Positions 21,031 through 31,830 of a DNA stretch of 64,000 bases are shown here, piece after piece. The first letter of the stretch is position 1; each line of letters begins with the position of its first letter. This DNA is from Tridacna crocea. Lineage: Eukaryota; Mollusca; Bivalvia; Cardiida; Cardiidae. Position numbers and translations under genes: made by a program. Below the pieces are notes generated by a model, which was given only the letters and a program-made list of their open reading frames with translations, was not told the DNA's origin and made no database searches. The stretch covers positions 38,928,173 through 38,992,172 of the forward strand of contig OX031070.1 in assembly GCA_943736015.1 (NCBI GenBank), given 5' to 3'.

Positions 21031-22816
21031 GTCAAAGCTATGAGGTAAAAATCTCCCGGAGTTTAAGTGGACTCTTTTAGTAGCCGGAAAAATGTCTAGT
21101 TAGATATATTTAGGGCCGAAAGAGTTGACGTGTTCCGCTGTATTTCGGTTATGTTTTACCATACAATAATACTATCACGTGATTCCATGACAGGGTCAAG
21201 AGGCACGTGACCGGATTTTTAGGTGACTGCAAAAGAAACAAGCCATGCTTCGGAATAGTTTATGAGTTTTTTGTCTGTAGGAACATGAGTTATTGGTCAG
21301 CAGATATTTATGGATTTCAACGATCATAATTACAGCGAGCACTGTCCTTATCGTTGATATCTGTCTTTTACGTGACAGGATTCCAACGAATCTCTTTAAT
21401 GAACTTCTTCGTATGTGGACTACATACTGTATACTAGTATTCTCGCCAGTCAGAATAAACGTATGATCGGGAAATTTGTTCTAATAGTCACGAAATGTAC
21501 AGACATCTTTAAATATTCATTCATTCATTCATTCATTCATTCATTAAAGTGAAGTTTACCAAAGTTGATTGTACAACGTACAAAAAATATGATTCGGTTT
21601 CATTGGAAGTTAATGAAGCTGCATGACATAGTTCTGTGACAAGCCATCAGCTCTTGCATTACTCGTACTTGCCAAACGTGTAGGCCACTGAATTCGACCT
21701 GTAGGTTCGAAGATTCGAAATATTCATCACAATGGAATAATATTTTGCATCTAAATCGTGTGAAAGTAAGGGTGAAGTAACTGTGAAGTGATAAAGGACT
21801 ACAAGTGTAAGTTTTATTTAATATGATTTGTTGTTGTTGTTGACTTTGTTGTTGCTGCTGCTGTTGTCACACCTGTTAGTGACATTTTTTTTGTTTTGTT
21901 TTGCAGTTATCACTATATTATTATCGCATGTATTTCAACTTGGACACTTGGACATTTTCATCATTGTCATGCCCGCTAAATGGCCCTGGACGTCGATGTG
22001 ACCTAAACAACATTCACTAACTGATTCTAGGACATTTAGAGAGCATGCTACACGAATAAACGAGTATCGTTTGCCATAACGTACACCATTCAAGTTAAGT
22101 GACGAGTATTAAGGACATATATGACTATTTTTTCTAGCGAACAGATTTTTTTTTAAACTTTGCACATACAAAACTCATATCTCTATGAAATTACAGTAAA
22201 AATTGATGTGAGTGCCCGTGCTCGTTTCTGATAAATTTGGCTTCGAAAAATGTATATACGGTGCCAAAATTCAACTTGTATTGGATTTAAAGCGTTTTTC
22301 TGTAATAGTCAGTTATACAAGAAAACTATAGGAAAAGTATACAAATATACATCATTTTTATGTTTTTGCACAAAAAATATATGAAAGCCTGGTTTTGAGC
22401 ATGATAGTGTACAAGTATGCATGTTATATGTAGACCATTTAATTAAAAAGGATGATAATTTGATCGAATTAAGGGTTAATCTTAAGAAAATACATACTTC
22501 TAACAGACAGATTTTTCTTTTTTTAATTTCAACATTATAGTGTATTTAATTCTAAACAATACGAAAAATAAAAATTATACCTACCCGTGCTTATTTTATC
22601 AGAAAACAAGTTTGAAGGTCACTATGGAAGTAATTTTAAAATATATATATAGAATAAAAGTTCAGCATGCAGGAGGGAAAGGGAGAAATTGCTCAATAAG
22701 AGCGCTTTTTTCCTCTTCCAACAATAGTTTTCAAATTGGAAGTAGCTGTACGTCCACAGATTTAAATTTCCTGCCTTTGTTTTCTTGCTTGGTGTGTAAT
22801 GCCTCGTCAGCAGCGT
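21031..22816. other. No supported feature apart from microsatellites
   Basis: (ATTC)n at 21514-21545 and a TTG-rich tract at 21834-21866. A weak family A-like core (GGGAAAGGGAGAAATTGCTC, CCTCTTCCAACAATAGTTTTC) lies at 22665-22735. No supported gene. Confidence 0.5.
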
Positions 22817-23036
22817 TTAACTCTTAACCAAACGAGACCATTTTGAAATTGAAAGCATCTGCAGACCACAAAATGAGTGCAATTCAAAAATTGAAATTTG
22901 TTTCCAGCAAGGTCGAAAACATTGTGGGAAAAGGAGAAAATGCTGGTTACCAGCATTTTCTCCTTTTCCCACAAAGTTTTCAAAAGGCTTCTACCTCAGG
23001 GTCGTAAAAACCAAGGATTGTTTGGGAAAGGGATAA
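22817..23036 (+). mobile_element. Family A hairpin MITE, copy 15
   Basis: The left TTAA is followed by CTCTTAACCAAACGAG. The right end GTTTGGGAAAGGGATAA is one base off TTAA. The hairpin is near-perfect, with CACAAAGTTTTC at the right against GAAAACATTGTG at the left (one unpaired change). Confidence 0.9.
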
Positions 23037-23699
23037 ATCATTTCTCAGTGACAGTTCGAAGGTCCTCTTTTTCTTCTTCACAAATACTACCCGAAGAAAG
23101 TGCTAGTTGTTTCAGTGAACCAATAGTGTTACCATTATGTGCAAAAAAATGCATATGTGCACTTTTGATTGAATATCCACGACAAAAATACATGCGCAGT
23201 GGGATGCGCGCCAACATTTGTCATATGCGCCGTTAAAAAAATACCTTCGATACCACAACGGAAGCCCACCACTGATAGAACAGTTTGAATTACACAATAA
23301 ATTTGTTCTGTCACATTTTCGATTTAGGTGTCTTTCCGCTTCTATCTTTATGAGCACACATTCTGAGCTAAGACAGGGGTTTTTTTTGTGAGCCTTTCTG
23401 GTATTTTGCTTGGACGAATTTGCATTCGCACATTACAGTAATATTAACGTATTGAGCTGTTGATATTAGAATACTAGATCTCATACAGTTCAAAGTTTCT
23501 TTGTAGCGTTATTTCGTACTTTATAAACTCTTCGTTAAAAGCAGCCAAGATCCAAAATATTGCTTGACAGTTGAATCATCCATAGCGTAATTTAACTTAA
23601 TTCAGAAGGATGATCTCACTTTAATAGCTCGCTTAATAACATTTCCCTAGACTCGTTTAATAAAATCTTATCTCAAAAGCCAACTCATGTCAGATCCTA
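23037..23699. other. No supported feature
   Basis: AT-rich spacer. Frames of 81 codons or fewer with no recognisable domain. Confidence 0.4.
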
Positions 23700-23919
23700 T
23701 ATCCCATAAGGCATTTCTATGGCATCTCAAATTGACCCTAAATAACAGCAAGGATGATGCTGTTTCTTATGTGTATATGACACCTTTTGATAGCATAGAA
23801 AACATTGTGGCAAAAGGTGAAATTGCTAGTCACAAGCAATTTCACCTTTTGCCACAATGTTTTCCAAAGGCTCCTACAAGCAATGCGTAGAAATGAGTAT
23901 CTATAGAGTAAAGAGTTAA
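23700..23919 (+). mobile_element. Family A copy 16 with a fully compensated hairpin
   Basis: The right end is AGAGTAAAGAGTTAA. The left outer part is diverged and the left boundary is estimated. The core (23798-23864) has perfect 30-bp arms with a 7-base loop. Three positions differ from the family consensus: GTGGCAAAAGGTGAAATTGC at the left, GCAATTTCACCTTTTGCCAC at the right. All three changes are present on both arms, while the flanks are decayed. Confidence 0.85.
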
Positions 23920-26204
23920 CGCAGGAAAGATTTACCAGAATCCTTGTTTGTCAAAAAACAACATATGGAATATAATTCATCATTACTTAGGAATCGCCAT
24001 GTACGCGCAAAAATATAGGTCAAATATATCTTGTAAAAATACAAAGATCATAAATTTCAATTTTCGCTCATCTATCTTAATTTCCTGGTACTATCCCCTG
24101 ACATTGCATATTCTTTCTGAATGTGTTTCCTCCTATATGACACAAATCTTGATTCAGTCAGGGCTAAATATGGTCTGCAACACGCGAAAAGGCATCTATC
24201 TTTTTTCAAAGCCACTTGCTCTATATTGATTCTGTGCTCTCGTCCTTTGATATTTCAAATGTCATTCTAAAATAGCGTTGACTTCCTTCTTCAAACATGT
24301 CCGTGGCTGAAAATCTACATTCACTCCTGTAACCAATATATGCGAATCAGCTTTTTATAGATGAGATTTCCTTGCACTTACGTCACAGGGTTTCGGTCTA
24401 CATTTATTTCTTATGATATCTGCGATTATATTCTTTTGTTCGAGTTGTACGTCTTCAAACTCGGCCTCTTACGCCGGATGAAAAATATAAATCGCTGAAA
24501 CTCTAAGAGATTTTCATCTTGCAGGCTGAACTGATTAAGCTGATGTTGAAGATCAAGATAACACTGCCTGTTCTATTCAGTCTAATCTCGATCTGTGTTG
24601 TCCGCCTAGGAGTATACAGTAAATGTGATATGAATGCGGTTGAAGATTGGTAATATTTCGTTTTAGTTTGTCCTATGGCAGATTATTGGGGTTAGAAGAT
24701 GCATTTAACCCCTTTTTCACAGCGCGTAGCTCATTTTTCGTCATTGGGTACTCAATAGCTCTTTGTTTGATACTGATCGCTTGCTGTAAAGCAGTTTGCC
24801 ACTGTAACAGGTTTTATGGCAGTTTTACCCTATCAAAGACAAACTCTATAACTAAAATCAAATTTTATTTGATATCTGCAAAATCTTTCGATTAGGACAA
24901 ACCCCCAAACTCTTTTTTCTGGAAAACGGTAAGTGTCAAAAAGTAAATCTCTTGAGTAAGATTAAACAAGATAAGACGGCGACCTTAAAATAGTTTGTAA
25001 TGTTAAAGGTGAGCGAAAAAATGCGTTTGAAAAGTTGTAAGAAAAGAAAATGTTTTTGCAACTAGTACATCCTCACAATGTAAATCACGCTTGGGTATAA
25101 ACAGGGTGAAAACCAGTCTTTTTATAAGGTATTAAGAGATGAACCTCAAGAAGAAAGAGAACGACTTACTTTTACATTTACTGAAAGCTTATCCAAATTT
25201 CACGAAAGACCAGCATATGAAGAAAGAAAATATTTCCTTAGTCTATATGGAAAACTGCAGAACAAGGGGGCCGACAAAGCTTTATAAACCTTAAGGGGTT
25301 TAAATGCATACTTTTATGTGATTGGTTTTTGACAAATTAATGAAAATAGTTCTACAACATGTTTCAATCACGCATTGTTGAAAAAAGCTCGAGAGAGAGA
25401 GAGAAAAAGGGTTTGTGTATCCAAACAAGCTAATTATCTGCAAGTCTTAAAAAATCTTTAGCAAGGTCCTGAGCGCCTAATTAAAAGGAAGTAAACCAGT
25501 GTTCTGGCCTGATTTTATTGAGAGTTCTTAAAGGAAATAAACAGGCATTTACAGACACTGTCTGTCAATCTAGGTCTTGGCTATGAAAAGTACTGAACCC
25601 GTATTGATATCAATGTTTATGATCCTGGTCACGTGTCTTGCCCTCCACTTTGTCTTATATCTCTTCGTGTTTCACTTCCCGATAGTGCCTGACTTTCTGA
25701 CTGATTGACTGTCCTTCTCCTTCTCTCTCTCCCCTGTATGTCTGATAGTCTGTACATCTGATCATTTTTCCTCATAAATGGAATTTCTTTGTACAGCTGT
25801 ATTATTCTCGCTCTGTGTATCTCTCGATATTCCTCGTTATTACTTTCTATATACTTCTCTGTGTTACTCCATACAAGGGTCAACCGCTCCATTAACTTCT
25901 GTATGTATTATATGTATCTCTCACAGTCTGTCTCCGTTACTCTCTATCTACTTATCTATGCATCCCCTATGTTCCTCTCTAGTGTATGTATGTACCACTA
26001 TGATGAACTTCTCTGTCTACGCATCGCTCAGTGTCCATCTCTTTCCCACTGTCTTAGAACTTATAACGTGTTAATCTCTCGATTAAATATCTTGACCATT
26101 TCCTCTGTAAGTCTAAAATTCACAAGTTGTAGGTTATGGCTCTAAAATAATTGTTCAGAGCACATTCCAATGGTAAGAATCAACGAATCCTGTAGATAGT
26201 GTCT
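23920..26204. other. Mostly unrecognised; pyrimidine-rich tract and small fragments
   Basis: GGTCTGCAACACGCGAAAAGG at 24171-24191 is a family D terminus only. A family F-like motif (GATCAAGATAACACTGCC) lies at 24551. GA repeats occur at 25389-25404. From 25680 to 26060 the plus strand is rich in TCTCTGTCT and TCTATCTA phrases, a decayed tetranucleotide repeat. The frames there (60-118 codons) follow this composition and are not supported as genes. Confidence 0.5.
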
Positions 26205-26437
26205 TTAATCATTGATACCAAACAATCCCTGGGTTTTACGACCCGGAGATATAAGCATTTTGGAAAGATTGTATAAAAAAGGAGAAAATCTGGTAACCAG
26301 CATTTTCTACTTTTTGCCCATAATGATTTCTACCCTGCTGAAAACAAATTTAAATTTCTGAGTTAGGTTTATTTTGTCTTCTACAAGTGCTTTCAGTTTG
26401 GACTAGTCTAAAATTTTGTCGTTTGGTAAAGAGTTAA
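26205..26437 (-). mobile_element. Family A copy 17
   Basis: TTAA at both ends, 233 bp. The right end TTTGGTAAAGAGTTAA is intact and the left is diverged (TTAATCATTGATACCAAACA). The hairpin is weakened by several unpaired changes such as GTATAAAAAAGG and TTTTTGCCCATAAT. Confidence 0.87.
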
Positions 26438-26689
26438 GAATTCCATAATCTTATTAGATAGTCCTGTTTTACGACTCTAATGATGAAGAAAACAAAAGAA
26501 GGAAAAAGATCTGATTAGCAACACCGCCCATTTTCACCCCAACAGTATTTCCTACTATAATGGCTAGCATAGTTGCCTCCCTTTTATTTTATGCAAATGA
26601 GGCAGGCTTGTCAGAGCGTTCCAGTCCTTGTGTTGGTATATCAGTTGTGGCTGAATCATGTCCTGTGTAGACCATCCAGAAAAGCTCAA

Positions 26690-26822
26690 GTGAAACTCTG
26701 TTGGATTTGCAAATGTCACGCGAAGATGTGGGTTCGAGTCCCGCAGCTTGATATCTAAAATTACGTTCGAAAGAGAAGTTAAATCGAGATCCAATGAGGC
26801 AGTGTCATACACCGAGCAGGTT
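26690..26822 (+). mobile_element. Possible SINE remnant with a B-box-like motif
   Basis: GGGTTCGAGTCCCGCAG (26731-26747) resembles a tRNA T-arm. The end TCATACACCGAGCAGGTTAA is similar to TATATACCGAGTGCGTTAA at 30760-30775. There is no convincing A box. Confidence 0.35.
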
Positions 26823-26829
26823 AAAGAAA

Positions 26830-27067
26830 CGTAACTTATTATTTGTCCTTAAAAACCAGGCGTAACTTATGATTTGTCCTTAAAAACCAGGCTTAACTTA
26901 TCATTTGTCCCTAAAAACCAGGCGCAACTTATTATTTGTCCTTAAAAACTAGGCGTAACTTATGATTTGTCCTTAAAAACCAGGCGTAACTTATGATTTG
27001 TCCTTAAAAAAAACTAGGCGTAACTTATGATTTGTCCTTAAAAACCAGGCGTAACTTATGATTTGTC
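26830..27067. repeat. 31-bp tandem repeat, about 7.6 units
   Basis: Units start CGTAACTTATGATTTGTCC and end AAAAACCAGG. Most are 31 bp; one has three extra A. The array ends in a partial unit. Variants (CTTAACTTATC, CGCAACTTATT) sit in the first four units, and the last three are nearly uniform. Confidence 0.95.
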
Positions 27068-27106
27068 TTGTATCTGCATCATCCTTTGTAAGTATACAAA
27101 CAGCTC

Positions 27107-27124
27107 GGGGGGGGGGGGGGGGGG
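27107..27124. repeat. G18 homopolymer
   Basis: Eighteen consecutive G, followed by GAGGAGTGGGGGAAAGG. Could form a G-quadruplex; also a place where base calls are uncertain. Confidence 0.8.
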
Positions 27125-27473
27125 AGGAGTGGGGGAAAGGTTGGGTTGGGTCCCCCATATGGGCCCATGATGGCGACGGTATATCAACGCAAATTCAATT
27201 CTCTTATATCCCGTACTATCTGGAGGCGTCGCCTATATGGAAAATCTAGTGGCGACAATAGATAAACAGAAAATCAAACAACCATTTCCTCTTAAATGTC
27301 AGATGCTCCAGTCTGTTAGTGCGCATTAAGTTCCCATTTTGGGCGCCTTCGCCGTATCTGTCTAGCTTTTCTTGCCTTTGAAAGACAAATCCTATTATCT
27401 AAGGTACATTCAATTTATCGTAGGCAACTTCTTTCAATAAGAGCAGACTTCTACTTTTGACATCTGGTTAAGC

Positions 27474-27827
27474 CGTAACCTTTCACCACACAATCCGAGT
27501 TTTAACGACCTTGATGAAGAAAGCTTTTAAAATACAATGTAAGAAAAGGAGAAGTGCAGGCAACCAGTGTTTTCTCCTTTTCTAATAATATTTTCTACCC
27601 TATTAAAGATGGAAATCATTATTATCCCCCCGCAAAGCGAGTGTGTGTCCGTGTGTCCGACTGTGTACAAAATACATACACTAGCAATTGCCTGTTTCCG
27701 TCAAAGCGCTAATGGGGGTATTAAGTCACATTTAGTGACAGCTCTAGTTTGAGCCATATTCAGATGGTCGCCGGCAAATACTTTCAATTTGGTCGAGTAC
27801 AAAAACTTGTCGTCTGGTGAGGAGTAA
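27474..27827 (-). mobile_element. Family A copy 18, split by element O
   Basis: The left part 27474-27617 has CCTTTCACCACACAATCC and the hairpin. The right part 27751-27827 has GGCAAATACTTTCAATTTGG and GTCTGGTGAGGAGTAA. The parts total about 221 bp, close to the 228-bp family length. The intervening 133 bp is an O repeat. Confidence 0.85.
27618..27750 (-). repeat. Element O, copy 1 (short form)
   Basis: Reads ATTATCCCCCCGCAAAGCGA at one end and AGCTCTAGTT at the other, matching in reverse the ends of the copy at 51367-51690 (AACTAGAGCTGTCA and GCGGGGGTATA). The interior has TGTGTCCGTGTGTCCGACTG. It is inserted in family A copy 18. Confidence 0.8.
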
Positions 27828-27874
27828 CCAAATTGAAAGCATTTGCAGGCGACAAATGTGACTGGACAGATGGA

Positions 27875-28102
27875 TTAACTCTTTACCAAACGACAAAAAT
27901 TTAGACTTGTCCAAATTGAAAGCATTTGCAGACAAGAAATAAATCGGACTTAAAAATTGATACTTGACTTTAGAAGAGTAGAAAACATTGTGGGAAAAGG
28001 AAAAAATGCTGGTTACCAGCATTTTCTCCTTTTCCCAAAATGTTTTCAAAAGGCTTCTATGTCAGGGTCGTAAAAACCAGGGATTGTTTGGTAAAGAGTT
28101 AA
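27875..28102 (+). mobile_element. Family A hairpin MITE, copy 19
   Basis: Exactly 228 bp, both TTAA present, termini CTCTTTACCAAACGA and TTTGGTAAAGAG. The hairpin has one unpaired change in each arm (GGAAAAAATG; CCCAAAATG). A short left-end fragment (CCAAATTGAAAGCATTTGCA) lies just upstream at 27828-27870. Confidence 0.93.
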
Positions 28103-28365
28103 GCCTTTAATAAAGTAGAAAACAACGTGGGGAAAAGGAGTTTACCTTTTTCTTTTCTTTCTTCCTTTCCCCCACAATGTTTTCAAATTGCTTCTTCCTC
28201 AGGGTCGTAAAAACAAGTGATTGTTTGGTAAAGAGTTAAGCCTTTAATAAAGTACATGTAGAAAACAACGTGGGAAAAAAGAGTTTTTTTTCTTTCTTCC
28301 TTTCTCCCACAATGTTTTCAAATTGCTTCTTCCTCAGGGTCGTTAAAATTCTGTAAATGGTTGGT
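28103..28365 (+). repeat. Two tandem family A right halves
   Basis: Two units (28103-28239 and 28240-about 28365), each starting CCTTTAATAAAGTA and containing GAAAACAACGTGGG, a T-rich core and AAATTGCTTCTTCCTCAGGG. The first ends in GGTAAAGAGTTAA. They follow copy 19 without a gap, so three right ends are stacked head to tail. Confidence 0.8.
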
Positions 28366-28460
28366 ACATTACTCCCACATGGTCGGAAACTGTCGCCATA
28401 ATGGAAGTGAAATTAAAATCGTGTAGACAGATCGTAAATCTGAAATAAATCTACATTGAT

Positions 28461-28974
28461 TTAATGTTTTATCAAAGAATCCCGACTTTTAACGATCCTG
28501 GGACAAAAAGGCTTTTGAAAACATTGGGGAAAAGAAGAAAATGCTGGTTACCAGTAGTTTCTCCTTTTTCCACATTGTTTTATATCCTTTAAAAAACAAA
28601 TTTCACTGAATGAGAGATATACTAGGACGAAAAACAAACGCAGGGTAACCTTTCAAAGTAGTTTAGAGGTGTTTAACTTGATTGAGAATTCTAAATTATG
28701 ATTTTAATATGTTTACCACTGATCAGTTTTGAATATTTTGACGAAGTATCATTTTAGTGTGGCCAAAAGGAAATGAGAAAATGGCTTCTTACTGACAGTA
28801 CCCCCTCCTCAGTGAAAAAAAAAGTAGTGACTGACTGCATATGGAGACTCAAAGCTTGTTCAATATCGTGTATGGTACCCTGCGTTTCTTTTTCGTCCTA
28901 GTATATTTGACTGGTCGTTTTCAAGCACTCTTATCTGAACCTGTCTAAAATTTTGTCTTTTGGTAAAAACTTAA
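28461..28974 (-). mobile_element. Family A copy 21, split by element P
   Basis: TTAA at both ends. The left part runs through the hairpin to TTTCACTGAATGAGAGATAT; the right part resumes at TTGACTGGTCGTTTTCAAGC and ends GTCTTTTGGTAAAAACTTAA. Removing the inserted element and one copy of the 4-bp flank leaves 228 bp, the family length. Confidence 0.88.
28621..28902. mobile_element. Element P, 282-bp DNA transposon-like MITE
   Basis: The ends ACTAGGACGAAAAACAAACG and CGTTTCTTTTTCGTCCTAGT are inverted with one mismatch, and continue (CAGGGTAACC against GGTACCCTG). Flanked by ATAT on both sides (28617-28620, 28903-28906); a TA duplication cannot be excluded because the flank is repetitive. No coding frame and no second copy. 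Confidence 0.9.
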
Positions 28975-29039
28975 TCTGGCCGATAGAACTGTAAATTATT
29001 ACTACCATTCACTTCGGATTTCATGCTGGTTCCTTAGAA

Positions 29040-29303
29040 AAGTGCAGACTACAGATCAAGATCACTTTGCACGGTTGGGCTATCTGATCCCAATCCACAA
29101 ACTCCGACTAATTCATCCGTTTTAGCAATGGCAATGGAGGGGTTGAACTTTTAAAAAGATTTCAACCTACCAGCCCAAATCCAAAGTAATGTGATTTCAC
29201 ATCTACTTTTCGCAGGAAAACAACTCATTATATCGGACAAGGTAGATTCAAGATCAGACTGCACGTTCTGATCTATACCGTGCATAGAGCTCTACCTTGC
29301 ATC
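29040..29303. repeat. Two family F-like motifs
   Basis: At about 29045 CTACAGATCAAGATCACTTTGC, and at 29247 AGATTCAAGATCAGACTGCAC followed by GTTCTGATCTATACCGTGC. Both are shortened versions of the F hairpin. Confidence 0.6.
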
Positions 29304-29408
29304 CTTAGAATTTTCTTTTTGAAAAAGGAGAGTGTCTCCCGACTGCCATATTTTCTTTGGAATGATGATATTCCCAAAAGTGAACAGTCCTGCGTGGCCC
29401 ATAAGTAA

Positions 29409-29610
29409 AGTTTGGGGCTCGTGACCTAGAGGTCCCGGGTTCGAACCTCAATGTTTTTCCTGGGAGTTTCCTTGGACAAGACACTTCACAGCCCTAGCCT
29501 AATATAGGTGAAACCCAGTAAATAAATGAAAGGGTGAGTTGTCGACGTGATATGACTGAACTAATGTTAAAAAGCGGGGTAAAACACAATTCAATTAATC
29601 AGTCAATCAA
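29409..29610 (+). mobile_element. tRNA-derived SINE (second type)
   Basis: The B box-like GGGTTCGAACCTC at 29437-29449 is followed by a body with TTTCCTTGGACAAGACACTT, AATATAGGTGAAACCCAG and a tail GCGGGGTAAAACACAATTCAA. The A box region (TGGGGCTCGTGACC) is degenerate. A related fragment without the head may lie at 60865-60930 (TTTCCTGGGCAAGGCACAA). Confidence 0.7.
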
Positions 29611-30655
29611 GAATGAATTTCAATTCGCTATTTGTTAAAGAAACCAAGAACAAGTCATGTGATGCAACGATGGTTTTCATATAGACTCTGCATTCATGGG
29701 TTGTGTAGTAACATTCAAAAATTTCAAATTACCAATTACTACCAAAATCGATTATACAATTAAGGATTGGAGAGAATTTTATTTTTTTCAAGGAGGTATG
29801 AAAAAAATCTAATCAGACCTTTGTATGAAACCCCGAAAATTATCTTCATTCCTTTTAATTTAAATCTACAGACAACACCACATCCACGGAAATAATTCAA
29901 ACTGCATTCATTTCTTTAGTTTTAAATCTAACATTGGAGTTTCTAAAGCCCCTTCCACTCATATTTGTATGGCGCAAGAATACTACAGGGAAGCAGTTTT
30001 CAGATCCCCTATACTAAAAAAATTAACCAATAGAACGAAAGTAATTGAGCAAAGCAGTGTGTAGGACCCGCAAAAGTAACCTTCACCGGCACAAGGTGAT
30101 TTTTTTCATGGAGCTATGAAAAAAAAAAATTCAGCCAGTCAAAACTCGCCAATGTTCATGAAAACAACTGATATTAAATAATTTCATAATAAAAAGAAGA
30201 TATCTATTTGCTAAAATGTGTATCGATTAGTGTCATAAATGGGTCCGCAACAGAATCACAAGAAGGCCCGCAAATAAACGTCAGCATTTTAACCAATCAC
30301 GAATTACGTTTCATTCACTCGAGACTAATACCAAGAAGCAGGCCAAAAGCCATTTTTCACAGATACATGTACGTCAACAAATAAGATACCATGCAACATT
30401 CATTCAAAGCAGTAAAAGACTTCATATTCCTTTTATTGAGATATTTGAGGAGTAGAAAATCTCTCTTATTACAAGAAAGGGCAATATAAACGTACGATCT
30501 AGGAAAATGATCCAACAATTTCTTCGTCATAAAAGAGAACTTTATATTGCCTGTGATTCTCACTCGTAGTCATTAACCCTTCGCACAGTAGTACAATCGG
30601 AAGCCTAAAGTTAGCAGGTCTCTGATTCAAATTCCCTTCATCAAGTTCTGGGTCA
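29611..30655. other. No supported feature
   Basis: AT-rich, only short frames. No repeat of the window matches. Confidence 0.4.
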
Positions 30656-30771
30656 CTTCAGAAAGTGGGTTCGAGCCCCACGGCAGGGCAACTTGGTTCC
30701 CATGTACTGATAATCTGTCGATTTAGATGTTAGACCGACGTCCTTTGTGACGGTTCTATATACCGAGTGCG
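30656..30771 (+). mobile_element. Possible SINE fragment
   Basis: AGTGGGTTCGAGCCCCACGG is B box-like with a short stem. It ends TATATACCGAGTGCG directly at the TTAA of the next family A copy. No A box. Confidence 0.4.
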
Positions 30772-30944
30772 TTAACCCTAAACGATCCCTGGTTTTTACG
30801 ACCCTGAGATAGACAGCTTTTTGAAAACATTGGGGGAACAACGTTTTCTGCCTTGCTCGAAACAAATTTCACTTTTTTTGTCGCCTGCAAGTGCTTTCAG
30901 GTTTGGACCATTTTAAAATTTTGTCATTTGGAAAAAGAGTTTAA
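30772..30944 (-). mobile_element. Family A copy 22 with hairpin removed
   Basis: TTAA at both ends but only 173 bp. The outer segments (CGATCCCTGGTTTTTACGAC, GCAAGTGCTTTCAGGTTTGG) are preserved. The core is reduced to GAAAACATTGGGGGAACAACG plus TTTTCTGCC. Deletion of the palindrome while the flanks remain is what palindrome instability would give. Confidence 0.88.
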
Positions 30945-31104
30945 GAACCGGGCGTAGGTTTCTCTTGTATAAAAAGGATATTGCTGTGAGGTACATATAG
31001 ATATTTCTAAGAAATTTCAGTCGCCGTGAAACGATTTAGATGAAATGTTGAAAACGATGATGAACACCAAACAAACAAACAATCAAGAGATAAGGGGTAA
31101 AATC

Positions 31105-31452
31105 ATTATCTCCCGCTAGATGGCATTCTATAAATGCTCATCTATCTAAGTTGGGCATCCTGGGTATAGAACCGAACCACTTTCCTACGCGACAACCGTT
31201 ACTTGGAATTTCAAACTAAAATAGACGTTTACTCAATAAAACGCTACCTGGTGCGATGCACTCAGCTGTGATCAGCAGTTAAGAGAAATCTGAAGCTAAA
31301 ACAGGCCTGATTTTTCCTCAAACGTATTGATAAAATCCATTTTCTATATTGCTACTTTATAGCGCGTATTACTACAGTCTCCCCGATATCGAGGAGAGTG
31401 ATCCGTCATATAAGATATGTCGAACCTTCGAAGAATATGACATGCGCAGACA
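31105..31452 (-). repeat. Family G repeat, copy 2 (reverse)
   Basis: Begins ATTATCTCCCGCTAGATGGC and ends TATGACATGCGCAGACAACA, the full reverse of copy 1. Confidence 0.88.
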
Positions 31453-31519
31453 ACAGGAATAAAATGGCCCACGCTGGAGGTGTTCCATCATTCATTATTC
31501 AGTGCTAAAGAAGTAGGAG

Positions 31520-31751
31520 TTAACCCATCAACCACATTACAAAAATTTAGACCCCGGCTATTGAAAGCAGTTTCAGTCGACTCTACCACACAACCCCGAC
31601 TTTTGACGACCCTGAGAAGGAATCCTTTTCAAAACATTGTGGGAAAAGGAGAAAATGCTGGTTACCAGCATTTTCTCCTTTTCCCACTATGTTTTCAAAA
31701 TTCTTCTTTCTGAGGGTCGTAAAGGCGCTAGATCGTTTGATATGGGGCTAA
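31520..31751 (+). mobile_element. Family A copy 23, inverted-duplicated right half
   Basis: After TTAACCCATCAACCACATTA and a trace of the left block (TTGAAAGCAG), the sequence turns into the reverse complement of a right half (TCTACCACACAACCCCGACT, GACGACCCTGAGAAGG) and then enters the hairpin. A normal right half follows. Right-half sequence is thus on both sides and the palindrome reaches about 165 bp. Confidence 0.83.
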
Positions 31752-31830
31752 TTTAGAAGGATAAAAGTATTATTTATTAATGAGATACTCTAAAGCCAGC
31801 ACGCAATATCAACTGTAAGATGTTCCGTAA

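Noticed and set aside
25629..26145. Overlapping frames of 87-118 codons on both strands
   Set aside because: Both strands are open because of the decayed TCTG/TCTA simple repeat.
27058..27249. 63-codon frame through the G18 run
   Set aside because: Starts in the tandem repeat and crosses a homopolymer; no coding evidence.
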